The notes: generated from the letters alone by a model not told the origin. Shown: positions 36,701 through 50,518, numbered from the stretch's first letter. The stretch: DNA of 64,000 nucleotides from Rapana venosa (GCA_028751875.1 CM054155.1:54084171-54148170), one strand, 5' to 3'. A program made the numbers and translations.

Positions 36701-39700
36701 CATGAAAAACAACAACAAATTTTCAAAAATTTTATAAAATCCCCATATTACCAAAAAATAATTCAACAAAAAAATCCACAAAGTTTTTAAAAGTGAAAAC
36801 AAACATGTTCCCCATTAAAGAACGGTTACCAATATTTTGTGTGCCTAGGTTTTTTTGGATTTAAATTTGAACCTGTAGGTTAAAAATCTATTTTTTGGGA
36901 CAAATTTTTTCGGAGCTACTCAAAAAACCCCCCTTAAAAAAGTAAAATCATCATATTACCCTAACAAAAGGGTGCCTTGGGGGCATTTAAAATTTTGGCC
37001 TGGCCAAATCCCATCTTTGATTTCTAAGCCCCGGTTTTTCCCTTTGGTTTTTGGCCCTTAGGGGGAGGGTAGGCCTTTGCCCACTGCACGTCTAAAAGCT
37101 AATTTTTTAAAGGGGGCAGTAATGCTGCTCTGACTGCTTGCCCTTGCAGAAACCCATTACAGCTTTTTTGTCGGGGACCTCCCATGTGAAGGTATCACCA
37201 GGTGGGGGGGCCCCGGGGTTTGGGAGGGGCCGGCACCTGTTTGTCCACTGTCTTGTTCCAGTCTCTAGCCCGTCTGTGTTTCATGTTTAATTGCTGTGTA
37301 GGTTTTTTTTAAACAGAAATTTTTCCACTGTTTTGGGCGGGTTTGTATTTTGTCTGTTTTTTTCAGCGTTTTTTTTTCCACGCCAGGACTCTTTATGTCT
37401 TTGCATTGTCTGTATTCTTGTCTCCTTATTATCATCTTAAATTTACCAAACATCAAGTGTCCAGAACTATTTCATCTCATCTCTTGTCAGACATGCAATG
37501 ACTAAAACTTTTCACCCTGTAAGATTTAGGGTTTTTCCCCTATCTTAGTCCGTATTTGTCATCATTTGTTTGTCATCTTACCTGAAGGGCTAAATGGTAG
37601 TCTGTCTCAGTCACCTGCTTATTTCCTTGTGTTCACTTGTTTTTTCACCAGTGGGAACAAGTTCTAGCGGGTTACAGCTGAAACCTCTGTTTCTAGGCCT
37701 CTGGGGCCCACTACAGTTCTTTTTCGCGTACTTAATGAGCGGGGGTATTTGTTGTTACTGCTTTTCTGAAACAACGTTTTTTATCTGGTGGGGCTCCTCT
37801 CCTCCCTTCTCTTCACTGTGGAGCAAAAGAGGGGAACAAATGTGTAGCCGTCCTTTTCCACCTTTTGGTAAAGGGCACTTTTCTGAAATTTCGGCTTTCC
37901 CCCCTTTTTTTTTTTTTGTGGCTTTTTTGCTTCTCAGATGGACACTTTGTCTCTATCCGGGACATTTTTAGTCAGACTTGGCAAGGCCCAATGCCCCCAA
38001 AACGGTTGCTGTTGACCAAAAAACGTCTATTGTGCTGAATGGAGTCAGCGGGTTTTGGGGGGGTTTCCAGTTGCTGAATTCCCTGCTTCCACGGGGTCCC
38101 GGGTTTTGAAATCTGGGTTCTGTGTTCTTTCCATGTCCCCCCTCTCTTTTTCTTGATGGTGGCCTTTTCTTCTGTAGGGGGACGCATGTTTGAACTGCCC
38201 CCCATGGGGGGGTTGCTTTTTCTTCTTGAGCTTTCCCATGGTGGAAGTGGGCAATTTTTCCCTTGGGCCCCTAGGGAAAACCCACAGTTTCTTTTTTGGG
38301 TTTGGGAGTATCAGGGCCCCCTACCACGCCTGGGGGTTGTCCCTAGCCCCCTGTCAAAAACATCCCCTTTTGCCCCCAGGGGCAAAAGTGCACGATTAGG
38401 GGGCTGGTTCATTCTACATGGGGTGCAAAAGTGCACGTTTTTTGGGCGTGGTTCTTTCTACCATGGCGTGGCCTTTCCTAAGGGAAAGGTCTGGAATTTT
38501 CCCGCGCCACTGGGGAAAGGTCCATGTCTTTTAAGATGTCCACAATGCACGGGGAAGTAATTTGGTCATTTTTCCTTCCTTTCGACGTTAAATTAACTTT
38601 GCAATCTTTTGTTTTGCCCCAGGATTCCAGCTTTTTTCTACTGTTTCCAACGGTCAAATATCCTGCTGTCTTCTTGCAGTTTTTGATTACCTCTTTTTTG
38701 CACATGACATTTCTTTCAGTTTTGATTTTTTTCCAAAAAAAAGCGTGAATTAGGGCATCGAAAGAAGTGAACTTTTTTCAATACTTTTTTTTTCCCTTTG
38801 TAGGAAAAGCCCCTGAGGTTTTTGCAAAAAGCCATCCATCATTTGAATGACGTTTTGCTGGGGGAGGTAAAGCTCTTGGGAACTTTCAGGCTTTATATCC
38901 GTGCCTGTTTCAGGATTTGTTTAAAATATGACATACGGTCCCCAAAAATAGAAAAAGGGAGTTGACCCAAACCTTTTCCATTTGTGAATCACCGGGACTT
39001 GCTTTCCGTCAAAAAGCATGCCTCACTAGCAACGTGAAGACAGTTTCTTGCAACAGATTGCAATGCATCAACTCACAATGTTCTGTATGTTTTTTTAAGT
39101 GGGTCTACATTGCTATGTAAACATTTTCCTTTTTTGCACTTTTTAAAATAAAAAGTGTTAATATGTTTCATCATGTTTTTTTCCCAAAAAAATTTTCACA
39201 CCCCCTTTGTAAAAACACACAAAGGCCGCGCAGAAAATTTTCCCACATAAAAAGGTCAAAAACTGCACTTTTTTAAACATTTTTGCCACTTTGATGAAAC
39301 CCCCCCTCAGGAAAAGAGAGAGAGAGAGAAAAGGGGAGAGAAGAGAGAGGAACAATGAACAATAAAAATGAAGAGATAGAAAAATGAAAAAAAGTTTTTG
39401 CATTTAGCAATTAAGCCAATAGCACGCGGAAAAAAACAGTTTCGAAGAAACGCGATTACAGTGACGGGAAAACCAGGGCAGTGTGGTTGAATCTAGACTT
39501 TTACTTATTTCTGTGTCTGTTTTTAAAACACCTTTCCCCTTTTCGAGTCTGCAGCCAGGAAGTCACCCCATTGAAACCGGATCAGGTCCAAGAGAAAATT
39601 CTCTTTTCGCATGCCACAGTCTCGCATGTTATTGTTAGACCTGTTCCCTTTAAAAAGTTGGCAACCTGACCGTTTTTTTGGCAAACATATTTTTGCTTCT

Positions 39701-39829
39701 TTTTTGATATCCAAAACATGCAGTCAGTTTCTTTGCATATCCCCATGAAAAGGGATTTCCGGGGCGATGTCATCGGATTCCCCCTCCAAAGTTTTGATTC
39801 CTGATTTTGAACCAAACCCTTGAAAAAAT

Positions 39830-39915
39830 TAAAAAATATAAAATAATAAAAAATAATAATAATAATAAAAAAAAAAAGAAAAAAGAAAAAAAGAAGAAAA
39901 GAAGAAAAGAAGAAT
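39830..39915. repeat. AT/AAG-rich simple repeat
   Basis: AATAATAAT followed by AAAAGAAAAAAGAAGAAAAG; low complexity. Confidence 0.8.
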
Positions 39916-40439
39916 GTATGGAAACCGCGTTTTCTCTTACTGTCCCATAAACGATGCTGCACACTTTGTCTGTCAAAGGGACACTATTTTTTCACAATGC
40001 AGATAAAAAACTTTAAACGTGAATCAATGGTTTTTTTCTGAATCGACACCAAGAAGACCACTGATTTTGCTTTCTTTTGCGGATCACACGTAGATCAAAA
40101 ATTGGTGTGACGAGCTTCACTGCACTGTTACACCACTCTTGTACACATGGTTTTTTTTTAAAAAATTCTGCATCCACTCCCTTTTTCGTGCAGGGAAAGT
40201 CACTACCAGACAAAACTGGTCCCTTTCCAAGGCACTGTTCATTTTCAACTGACGTCTTTGCCTTTTCTTTCTTTTGGGGGGGGTTTTTGGTCTTTGGAGG
40301 TCCGAGGAAATTTGGGAATGCAGATTTTGGCGAAAGTACTTGAACTGGCGAGACATTTCAGCACCAGGTCGGCCAAAATTTTGTTTTTCATGACTTTAGC
40401 TTTTCACCTCAAGAAACAAAAAAAAAAATCTTTTTCCCC

Positions 40440-40653
40440 TGGGTTTTAAAAAAAAAAAAATTTTAAATTTTAAAAAAAAACAATTTACCAAAAAAAAATT
40501 TTAATAAAAAAAAAAATTTTCATTAAAAATGGACTTTTGCCCAAAAAAGAAGAGAAAAAAAAACAAAAAAAAAAAAATAAAAAAAAAAAAAAAAAAAAAA
40601 AACCCCCCACCAAACCAAAACCAAAAAAAAAAAAAACCAAAAAAACCCAAATC

Positions 40654-40684
<31 letters not shown>

Positions 40685-40960
40685 GAAATTCAAAAAAAAA
40701 TAAAAAAAAAAAAAAATTTTAAAAAAAATTTTTATAAAAAAAAAAAAAAAACCCAAAAAAATTAAAATAAAAAAATAAAAAAAAAAAAAATTAAAAAAAA
40801 CCCCCCCAAACAAAAAAACCCTTCTCCCCAAATCAACACACACCCAACCACCACACACACACACACCACACACACACACAACCCACCACACACCCCCAAA
40901 AACACTAACACTGCCCCCTTGGGCACACACCCCACCACACACATACACACATACACACAA
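40440..40960. repeat. A-rich low-complexity stretch leading into (CA)n
   Basis: About 360 bp almost entirely of A with short C, T or G breaks, then ACACAC sequence to 40,960. It is probably a (CA)n microsatellite region at the limit of the read quality. Confidence 0.8.
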
Positions 40961-43900
40961 GATAGGCTTTCAGCCCTGAGAGTAAAGGGGGGCCAACATT
41001 TTTAAAACAAAGTTTCAAAGTAACCATTATATTGTTGCTAAGTCGGTGTTGTGTGCAAGATTTTGTCAAAAATCCTGAGACAAACAAAAGGGGTACGCAA
41101 TGGGCCTTTGTCATCTTCCCTAAATCAGAAAAAAACCAGGCCATTGTTTTGAAAGGTACCATGGTACAAAAGACATAGGCACCCAAAACCCCAATGTTTG
41201 TTAAACCCCCCTGTTTTTCAAAGCGTGGTTAAAACTTCATCTGCTTTTAACCTTCATTCAATTATGAAAAAGTGTACATACATAAGGGGATTTCTTTTGG
41301 GGTTTGTTGTGTCTGAAACCAAGGATGCTTCAACAAAGGGGTGAGTTGTCTTTATGTGTGAACCCCAAAGTGCCATCATCCAAAATTCTTCCTTTCAAGC
41401 CAGGCCCCTTTAAAGTATACAACAAAAAAAATGAACCAATGCTGGACATAAATCAAAAATGAATTTTATGTAAGAAAAAAAAACTTTTATTTGGGAAAAT
41501 GCCTGGATGTCAATATTCACACTTGACAATGATTTACAGTCTTCAATGTTTCCCTTGACAAACATGAATGCCCCTTACCATCTTATCTCTGGGCTATCAA
41601 AGTCCCCCCCCCCCCCAATTTGATAAAAATGTTATCAAGTGTTTTTCCGCCTAAAGCGCCTTTTTCAAAATGGTCCTCTAAGCCCGTTTTAAATCCCAAA
41701 GTATGTTTGGTAATTTTGTCCCGAAAAAAAATATCAAAGGGGCCCCCAAAATAGAACCCCCAACAACTGTTTGGGTGGGGTCTTTCATGGAAAAGTGGAT
41801 TTGGGCTCCTCAACAAATCCCGTTACTCCCCAGGACCCTTTTTGGCTCTGTTGCGGGGTGCTACAAAAATGCGGTCACCAACAAGGGGCTGAAGACAAAA
41901 AATGTCCTGACCTTGCGTGAATATCCTTTTCATTTATATCCCCCTCCCCTCCCTAGACCTGGAGACAGTTCCCATTTGGGAAGCATAATGAATTGCCACC
42001 CAACCCCCAGCAAGGGAAAGACGTTTTGATGATGCCCATCTCTGCCCATCTAACGAAAACAGCCTTTTTTGGTTCCCAAACACATTCTCAGGTCTGGGGT
42101 AAAGGCATCTCCCCAAACACACAGGCGCACTGATTTCCACATTTAATTCAACTTCCCTAGTAAAAGGAAGGGGCACTGCCCTAAAAAATCCTTTAAAAGC
42201 GTAGAAAACCCTATGGTCACCCCCAATCATTTCAGAATCAAAGGGCAGAGTAACATGACATCTACACTAAGAGGGTCCAGCAGCTGCAAGATGAAAGGCT
42301 GATCTTTAGAGAATCGGTTTCACCCCAGTATGACCAGTTGGGATGCAAAAGTGATGCCAAAAAAATTACCCGCTCTTTTCGTCAAAAAAGGAGACTTCAT
42401 CCCTCAGATTCTCTTAAGTCTGACATCTTTCCCTTAGATAAGCAATCTGGACGGAAGGGAATCAGCCCCCAAAATGGCTGGAAAACAACCCGCAGACCCA
42501 AAAAAAATCCAAGTCTGCCATTCATGGAACCCCACGAACGTGAAGTCAAAGAAAATGAAACCTCAGTTGATATCAAGGCCAGTTCTCACTATCCACCTTT
42601 TCCCTTCCCACCACCACCCCGCCTTCCTGCAGTCTTCCCTCCCTACAAGAAGCGCCCAAAAGGCCCCATGTCAATTTTGTGCATCCCAAATGACCAGACT
42701 CTTTTTGTCAAGTATTCAACGAAAAGTCTTCATGGAATCATTTGCATCCTCGAAAACCAGACAACTGACCAAAAAGTCCCTCATCTTTTGCAAAAAGAAA
42801 ATCTATGTACAATTTCAGACAGCCAACCGCTTTCAAAATCAGAGTAAGGGGCTAAGCGAGCAATCCCTTTTTCATTTTTTAGGGAAACCCGTCTGAGCAA
42901 TTTCCCCTTTAACAAAAAAACATCAAGTACCTTTGGCCATTGCCATCTGGATTCAGTCCAAGAAAATAAACTGAATCGACAAACCTGTGAGGTTTTTCTT
43001 CTGCTCTGTGCCCAGCAAAAGTTCGTTCTGCTAATTGGTGATTTATCATCAAAAACATAACTCTTTGCAGAAAATCATGTCAGCCCAAGGGTCACAAAAA
43101 ACTTTTTTAGGGGGATGTTAAAAAGATTTTGTCTGATTGGGAAAGCATCAACATGGCTCTCACCATCTCAAAAATCTTATTATACAGTTGTTTAATGAGT
43201 AGAACTTTAAAAAGTTTCCAGGAGACCTGGGGGGACTTTACTCACCCCGGGCCCGTAGGGTTTTCCCAATGCCTGAGTATTCTTCCAAAATCCCAGCCCG
43301 AGGCAAAAACCCCTTCAACCCTGATATCACCCCTAGCCACAAATGCAACAACTTAAATTCCTCTACCAACTCCCCCTTCCCCCCCCCCCCAGTGATTTTA
43401 TGACACATTTCAAACCTAAACAGGGTGAAGACTAAAAACTATTTCCACAAAATGTGCATTGCCTCTGATCCGCCTTTTACCCACCCCCCCCCCAATGCTG
43501 ATGTCATGCAGTCTAGCATGTAGGGAACAAAGGGTGTAGGCTATGGAGCACCCCCCACAATAATTAGGGTGCCCCCAATCTTCCCACCACCTACCCTTTC
43601 CAAAGGTTAGGCCTGGTCAGCCCAAAAAAAGCACAGGGAACCCCTTCTACACAACAACCATAGATGAAAGGAAGTCCAATGCCCATTCCCATTGGGCCCC
43701 TATCAAAAAATTTCCCTAAATTCTGGCTTTTCATGAAAACACAACATAACTTTTTACATAGTGGTTTTAACAAATTGCCAAAAATTGTAGGGGAATGTGT
43801 ATGCTTGCTGGGTGTGTGAGTTTTGTGTGTGTGGTGTGTGTTAAAGAGAGAGGGAGAACTATGGAAAAAACCATTTGTGGTTTAATGTAGTTTGCAGATG

Positions 43901-45949
43901 CTGTTGTAGAGCGGTTACGTTTTTGTATGATATTGTTTGGCTTTTTAATGGCAGGTAGCGGAAAATGTTTATGGGGTTGGTCCCTACTCTTTTAAAAATT
44001 TCAAGCAAAAATCATTGTTTTGGGGATTTGATTGTGATTTTATAATTGACTTTCGCCTGTTTTTATTACGTACAGTTTTTTTTTTTTTGTTCTTGTTCTG
44101 TATCACATTTTTTTCCCTTTTTTTTGTTTTCCCTTGCTGTACCACGTTTTTCCTTTTATTTTTTTTCTTTTTTTTTATTTAGATTCAACTCAACATTTTT
44201 GGTGTGAAGGCGGTAGTTTATATAAAAATTGTTTATATTCAAAATTTTAAGTGTTTTGGGATTCACAGCAAAATTTCACAGATTCCATGTTTTTTACTTT
44301 TTTAAAAAATACTGTGACCATTTTTTTCCCTTCGTATTAGAAGGTGTGCACTACACATTAAACTCTTTTAAATTAAATACATATCTTTTTCCCTTTAAGA
44401 TGCCTTCTAACTTACTGGCCTTCTCAGGAAGAACTTTGTGTGGGATACTTAAATATCTAGCGCCCGAAAAAGAAGAAAAAATACCACAATTTTACATAGA
44501 AGGAAATGCTTTCATATATTTGGGTTGCAAAATCTAACCTCAACAAATTTTATTTTGATTAGTATGTACATGCCCGGTTATGGGGCCAAGACGATCAGTG
44601 ACTGTCGATACCGGTTTTTCCCTTTAAACGGGGTGACTTCGTTTTCATGAAAAACTAAACAATCTTGAACGTTTCAGGGAGAATCAAACGGAAGATTTTC
44701 ACTTTTTACCTGTAAATATCATCTTTGGTTTTATCTATAGGAACCCCGCTGAAACAATTGATGGTATGACAATTTTAATTCAATGATGGGGGCGCTATTC
44801 TAGAGTCCAAAAAAATTTTTTTATGGGGGATTTTAAAATGAATGACAGCCCCCGGATTAAATAAAATTTAACTATCCATGTAGGGTTTGACAAAAACTTC
44901 CCCCCCTTGAACTACTAATAATCTAACACTCTCATTGCCCCAAATTTCACTACTTCAAAAACCAAAAAGTAGAAAATGCTTAGGGAGACAGGTTGTTTTG
45001 GGTCACCTTCCATTTTGTTTTACATGGCGGAAAAAAGGAAAAAGTACCCAAATCAGGACACAAAGAGAATCTTCCCGCCTTTTTAGACAGTTCATAAAAA
45101 AGCTTCATTAACGATATACAGGGCCCAAACACAGACCATGTTTATCGTTACAAATCCCGAGAGCTTTAATTTTTAGGTATTTATGACAAACATGTCCTTT
45201 CCTAATAAAAAAAAAAAATTTTTAAAACCTCCCCGGGGGATCAAAAAAAACGAAAAAGGAAAAAATCTAAAGATAATTATTAAAAAAACGAGGGAAAAAA
45301 AAGAATATAAAAAGCAAAGAAAAAAATCAATTAATGAAGCCAAAGCAAAAAAAAAAATACTTTTTAAGATTTCGTCTTCAACCGAATCCCAAAAGATTGG
45401 AAGGGTATTAATACCTTGATAATAACCGAGATAAAACCCCCAAAATTTATAAAGAAAAAACGCAAAAACTTTTAAATCCACTTTTCAAAAAATTGCTGAA
45501 TCTAAATATTAAAAAAATGACAACAAAAATGACTCAGAAAGTAAAACATTTGTTAATCAAAAGGGATTTCTTCTGAATTTATCAAACCCCCCAAACAAAA
45601 TAAAAAGGGTTATAGCATACTCAAATTAAAAACCCTCAGGGCAAGAGACCTTGAAAAATAGAAATAAAAATACCAAAAAAAGCCAATTTCTAGAATTGAT
45701 ACTCTAACGTGTATTTTAACTTTTTATTGACAAAATTATTTCCCCTTAATTTTAAAAACAAAAGAATACCTTTCACAAATCAGAAACCAAACCAATCCTC
45801 TAACTATGACCAATTCCATATATCGTCCCACAAAATCCACTAGAAAAACATGTACAATTCCTTTTAGTCTCATTTTTAAAACCCCTACTAATTAATGAAA
45901 AAACCCGTCAGGTTTTTGTAAAAAAAATTTTTTTGCCCTACGCCCCAAT

Positions 45950-48660
45950 ACAATGACTGAGCAATTCGTTGAAACAATAATAGTGAAATTCGGGGGCCTT
46001 TTTTTAGACTTTGCTAAAGAAAAGGGAAATTTTGGGCTAGGGAAGTGGATGGACGGGGTTTGGGAGACATTGATGAAGAAGGGAAAAAGATTGGTACAGT
46101 GGCCCCGGAAACATCACCAACAGGATGGCATTTTTGAAAAGGAAATAGTGGGGTGCATTATCATCTGTACACCGTTCCGCAGGATTTTCAGCACCGGGGT
46201 TTAGCCAACCCAAAAACACCCATCATACAAACTATGCACCATCATTGACCATGCGATGAAGAAGAAAGAATTTTTTGAAGACTTGAAGGAACCCTTTGAA
46301 AATACCCCAAGAAGGACAACATTTCCCCAAGGGGGTTTTAACCCTAAGTAGGTCCCGACCCCTTTCAACCAAGGGGCCGGAAGAGTTGGGCATTTTGGAA
46401 CTGGAGAACCACGACAGGGGAAATACTTGCTGGAGTTTGCCTGCCCACAGCTTTCCCTTGCCAATACCCTCTATCCCCACAACATCAAGGGGGACAACCT
46501 GGCATGCCCAAAAGGCAAGACCAAAAACCAAAAAAAGATTTTATCTTAACACCACGGCCTTTAAAACCGCATCAACAGAGCCGAACAAGAAACCTACCCC
46601 GGGGCTGACATAGGCAGGACCAGCCTTTTGCTGTGGATTCCAAATGAAGCTGAAGAAAAAAAACACCTGCAACCCCCGTGTCAAATTTGACGTGGACAAA
46701 CTAAAAGATCCATTGTCCCGGAGATTTCCCAAACAAGCTTGGGGGACGTTTTTCCATTAACCCTCCCGAACAATGAACAAAGACCTTACCCAAAAACTTT
46801 TAAGAGCAGTCCGAAAACAGGGGAGGTCTCGGCATCAAGGAATAAAAACCCAGCCAGGACTACCAATGAATCGGCCCCTGCTACAAGAAAGCACTGAAAA
46901 CCCAAACCCTCTTTCCCAAACCCCAAAGAAAACCGGGGGGGCCAACAATCTTATAAGAAGTCAAAGTTAAAGGCCAAGAGAAGGGGGCATGATCAATTTT
47001 TGAGATCGAAAAAAGCATGAAAGGGGCAACAGTAAAAAAAGGGATACCCTGAAGAAACTCACAAAACCCCTTCAAACCCAAAATTTACATTTAAAAACGC
47101 TCGGAAAACCCCCTACGGAAAGCTCACTGCTTGAAAAGTGGGCTAGTATTCAAGAACTGTCAACACCCAATAAACTGACCCAAAAATAATAGAAAAGAAA
47201 GCCAGCAAAATCAGAGCACCCCCCGCCATTACCATACTGAAGGGAAAAAGTGGAAGAACCTCGCAGTTACCAGTAGGAAAGTCCCCGGGGCAGACAACAT
47301 CCCCCAGAGCGCTCAAGCATGGGGCGAAACAGTCATCTCACATGTTACACCATTGCGAAGATTTGGGAGACAAAAAAAGTGGGGGAACAGAATGGCACAA
47401 TCCCCACATACCCCTGCCCCAAGAAGGGGAAATTTCGCCCAAAGCCAAAACTATAGAATTCAGCTTCACCAGCCGCAAATCATGCTAAAGTTATTTTGAA
47501 CGACAATAAGGAGGCAGAAAAACACCTTGCAGAGGAACAAGCTGGGTAGGCAGGGAACAAATCGAACAGATTTTTAACTGCCACATCCGATGGAAAAACA
47601 TCTTTAACACAGAGAGACCTGTTCCACAACTTCATCGACTTCAAGAAGCTTTTGACCCGGGGATGGCCGAAGCCCGTGGGAGGGTTTAGAATGTTTGGCA
47701 TTTAAAAAAGGGCTAGTGCAAACCATTTTAACATATACAAAACCGCAGCAGTGCTCCTTCTGAACAATCAGGTCGGAGACTACTTTAAAACCACAGTTGG
47801 GGTCCGACAAAGGTCCTGTTATTCCTCCCGTTTAAACTGTTCTTGGGAAAACATTATGAGGAACCCTCCATGACTTCCCCTCTGCATCTCTTTGGGGGCA
47901 ACCCCTCAACAACGCGGTTTGCCCATACATTGACCTATGGGCGGAAGTAAAACCAAAAGGGAAGATCCTACGCCGCTTGAGAAAAACGGAGATAGGGATG
48001 GGGGAGCTCGGGGAAAAGTAAAGTAGTGACGCACGGCAAACGCCATGCAAAAATTTTTCATAACCCAAAACTGGAAGAGGGAGACCTTTTAATACCTTGG
48101 TGCACCTTCCAAAGGACGGGCGATCGCGACAGAAAAACAAAGCAAAAAAGCCATGGGAACATCTTCCCTGACAAAACTCACCACATATGGAAAAATAAGA
48201 GATCAGTTTCCCAATCTAAAGTTAAAAAATCCCCAATTCAACATGCTGCTGTACGGGAAGGAAACCTGGGGCATTGACGTGAAACGCAATTCGAAACCAG
48301 TCATTTGGAACAAAAGCCATAGAAAACGTGGGGAAATTTTTGGGAGAAAAAAAGACCAATTTAATTTGTCAAGAGTCAAATAAAACCCCGGGTGGCAGGT
48401 CCACGGGAACCCTTTCACCATCATCAAAAAGAAAAAGCGACATGGTTCGGCCAGTCACCCGCCACAAAAACTCTCCAAAAACATACTGCAGGGGGAACAT
48501 CAAGGGGCAAAAGAGGGGAAAACCACAAGTCATGGATGGACAAAATAAAAATGACCAGGGATGAAATCGGGATACTGCGCAGACCGAGGGCCGAGATGGA
48601 TGGAGGAGGGTTACCACGATCGTCTTTCCTGTTCCCCACGACCCCAAAGGGCACGGGGCT
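45950..48660 (+). mobile_element. LINE-D: RTE-like non-LTR retrotransposon (corrupted, longer copy)
   Basis: Endonuclease trace: GNFGLGKW near 46,028 and GKRLVQWPRKHH near 46,085-46,120. Linker trace: VKFDVDKLKDPLS near 46,681-46,720, the counterpart of IKFDIEKLKDPE in LINE-H at 56,611. RT trace: KSPGADNIPQS near 47,280-47,310 (shifted), CPKKGKF near 47,415, the AEEQAG region near 47,530, FIDFKK near 47,630, and the tail region with GKRGENHKSWMD near 48,505-48,540. It keeps endonuclease sequence that LINE-H has lost, and its 3' end differs, so it is a sister subfamily. Frame breaks cannot be told from sequencing faults. Confidence 0.72.
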
Positions 48661-48969
48661 TGGATGATGAAGCTTTTTGGTTTAAGCCCCCCCCTCCCCA
48701 TTAAAAAAAAATTTAAAAAGTACAGAATTTCTGACCAACAATCCTTTTTTGACTCATTTTTCTAATTTGTCAAAAGCTTTTTGAAATCGGGGTCAGGGGA
48801 TCAACCTTTTTACCCTTTTATTGGTATACCACAGGGGATCAAAAACTAGGATCACTTCTTTTTTTCTATTTTTTTAAATTTCCTACCTCTGTATTTTGTT
48901 TCAGTGAAATGTTTTCCCCCCGACAAAAACTCAACTCAAATTACAAAAGTGATCCCAACCAGCTGGAGT

Positions 48970-49257
48970 GGTATGCAACAGATAACGGATAAGGGCTATA
49001 TACCGAGACCCGTGTGCGAACGCATGCAGAACATCTTGTGCACACGTTAAATCCTGTTCTGCTTTTCAAAAGAGTAGGCTATTGTGTGCCGGTGGGAACA
49101 GATGACAAAATTTACAAAACCGCATACACACGGGGACTGGATGTAAAAAAGCACATGAGTGCTTATTCCATTATCCTCGATATAAAAAACAGTAATCTGA
49201 GCGCTTTGATTTGTTGCTTTACAAGATTAAGCGCTATATAAATTACATGCATCATTA

Positions 49258-49303
<46 letters not shown>
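48970..49303 (+). mobile_element. SINE-A copy 4 with a SINE-B type tail
   Basis: The body has ACCGAGACCCGTGTGCGAAC, GCACACGTTAAATCCTGTTC, GTAGGCTATTGTGTGCCGG and CGGGGACTGGATGTAAAA. At 49,195 it switches to AATCTGAGCGCTTTGATTTG, the SINE-B tail, ending in (ATT)n. The other SINE-A copies end in A-rich tails. It lies inside the LINE-E RT; the flanks CTGGAGTGG (48,952-48,970) and TTGAATGG (49,308-49,316) may be a blurred target-site duplication. Confidence 0.78.
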
Positions 49304-49304
<1 letters not shown>

Positions 49305-49307
49305 ACC

Positions 49308-50040
49308 TATTGAATGGACAGAACTCAATCATGTGTCTCTTAATTCAAACAAAACAAAATGTATGTTCATAACGACTCTGCAAAAAAGACAGAAATTGCG
49401 TTTTCCATTCGCCCCAATATTTATCCAAGGACGAAACATTGAAGAAGTTGTTTCACACAAAGTACTAGGTGCAGTAATTGACAATGATTTATCTTGGTCA
49501 GAACACATAGCCACTTTACGAAAACGAATCTCAGTAAGACTATATCAACTTAGAAAAATCAAACATTCTCTAAACCTACAATCATGAAAACTATTATTTC
49601 ACGCACATATTCTATCTCTTATAAATTATGTTTCAACCTTATGAGATAGTACTAGTGAAACAAACCTAAAGCACATAAGCCGCCTACATAAAAGAGCTAT
49701 CAAACTAATCCGATTGAATCCTAATACATTGACCACCAACAACTACAAAGAATTAGATATTCTTCCACTTAAAGATGGTCTGCATTTCAACAAGTGTCTA
49801 TGTGTGTACAATATATTAAACGGAAAAGCCGCAAAGAAAATTGTGAAAAAAAGTAGCATTAATAAAAACAAGCCTACTCATAGATTGTCTTTGCCCAGGC
49901 CCCATAGCAATCTCTATAAATCAAGCCTTGCTTATTCAGGAAGAACAGTGAGGAACAGTCTACCTATCTCTTTAAAATCAGCTCCTTCGAAACAAACGTT
50001 CAAGAAACTCTTGAAGAAACATCTGATGGACAAATTGTAA
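49308..50040 (+). pseudogene. LINE-E reverse transcriptase C-terminal part
   Basis: Two open pieces (49,333-49,587 and 49,714-50,040) flank a short region with a stop and frame changes. The second ends in SAPSKQTFKKLLKKHLMDKL, the usual C-terminus of CR1-type proteins. No YADD block is present because the SINE and the poor sequence occupy the catalytic region. Non-functional. Confidence 0.8.
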
Positions 50041-50518
50041 GTCCGCTCATATACTCGAGGTTATCTTACATCAGGCTACCTTGTTGTTATTCCTACCTTC
50101 GTTATTTGTATTTTCTTCATTTGTTATATGACTTGAGCTTATGTTATATTGTCTTGGTTTTGTTTTATTTTGTCTTGTGAATCTTGTTTTTGTTTGTTTT
50201 TTGTTTTGTTGTTTTTGTTTGTTTGTGTGTTTGTTTTATAGTTGTTGTTTTTTGTTTGTTAAAAAACATTTTTCATTTATCTGTATGACTTGGGCTAATG
50301 TTATACTGTCTTGATTTGCTTTATCATGTTTTGTTAGTCTGGATTTTTTTAAATCTCCATAGATTTTGTCTTCAACATGTGTACACATTATATTTTGATT
50401 GCTTTTATATGTCAATTTTCTTGATTTTCTTTCTTTTTTTGTGACGGCAAATGAAAAAAGTTGTATAAACTTAGTTCTTCACCCTCAATAAAGATCATTT
50501 TGACTTGACTTTACTTGA

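Larger units (their letters stand above)
33796..48960. other. Second low-fidelity block
   Basis: It starts abruptly with C/A-only noise (33,815-34,110), then shows the same run-rich pattern as 10.6-31.7 kb, including an A-rich stretch at 40,440-40,800. Patches near 37,260-37,620, 39,400-40,400 and 42,200-43,400 are more readable but yielded no recognisable family. No gene is supported from 34.2 to 45.9 kb; frames of 100-170 codons there (for example 42,338-42,847) have no motif I recognise. The end grades into clean sequence at about 48,960. Confidence 0.82.
48715..50518 (+). mobile_element. LINE-E: CR1-like non-LTR retrotransposon, 5'-truncated, split by a SINE
   Basis: RT text begins with FLNLSKAFE near 48,755 and a corrupted IPQGS block near 48,825, runs to about 48,960, and resumes after the SINE at about 49,308 with EWTELNHVSLNSNKTK. 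Further on are VLGAVIDNDLSW near 49,460-49,500 and SLAYSGRTVRNSLP near 49,925-49,970. Stops and shifts lie near 49,587 and 49,645. The stop at 50,038 is followed by a T/G-rich 3' UTR, an AATAAA at about 50,486 and TTGACT-type repeat units at 50,498-50,518. Confidence 0.82.

Noticed and set aside
40440..40800. A very long poly-A as a retrogene tail
   Set aside because: It is broken by many short runs of other bases, has no gene upstream, and sits in the low-fidelity block.
42338..42896. Two overlapping plus-strand frames of 169 and 140 codons in a more readable patch
   Set aside because: No domain or motif recognised, they overlap in different frames, and they lie in the low-fidelity block.
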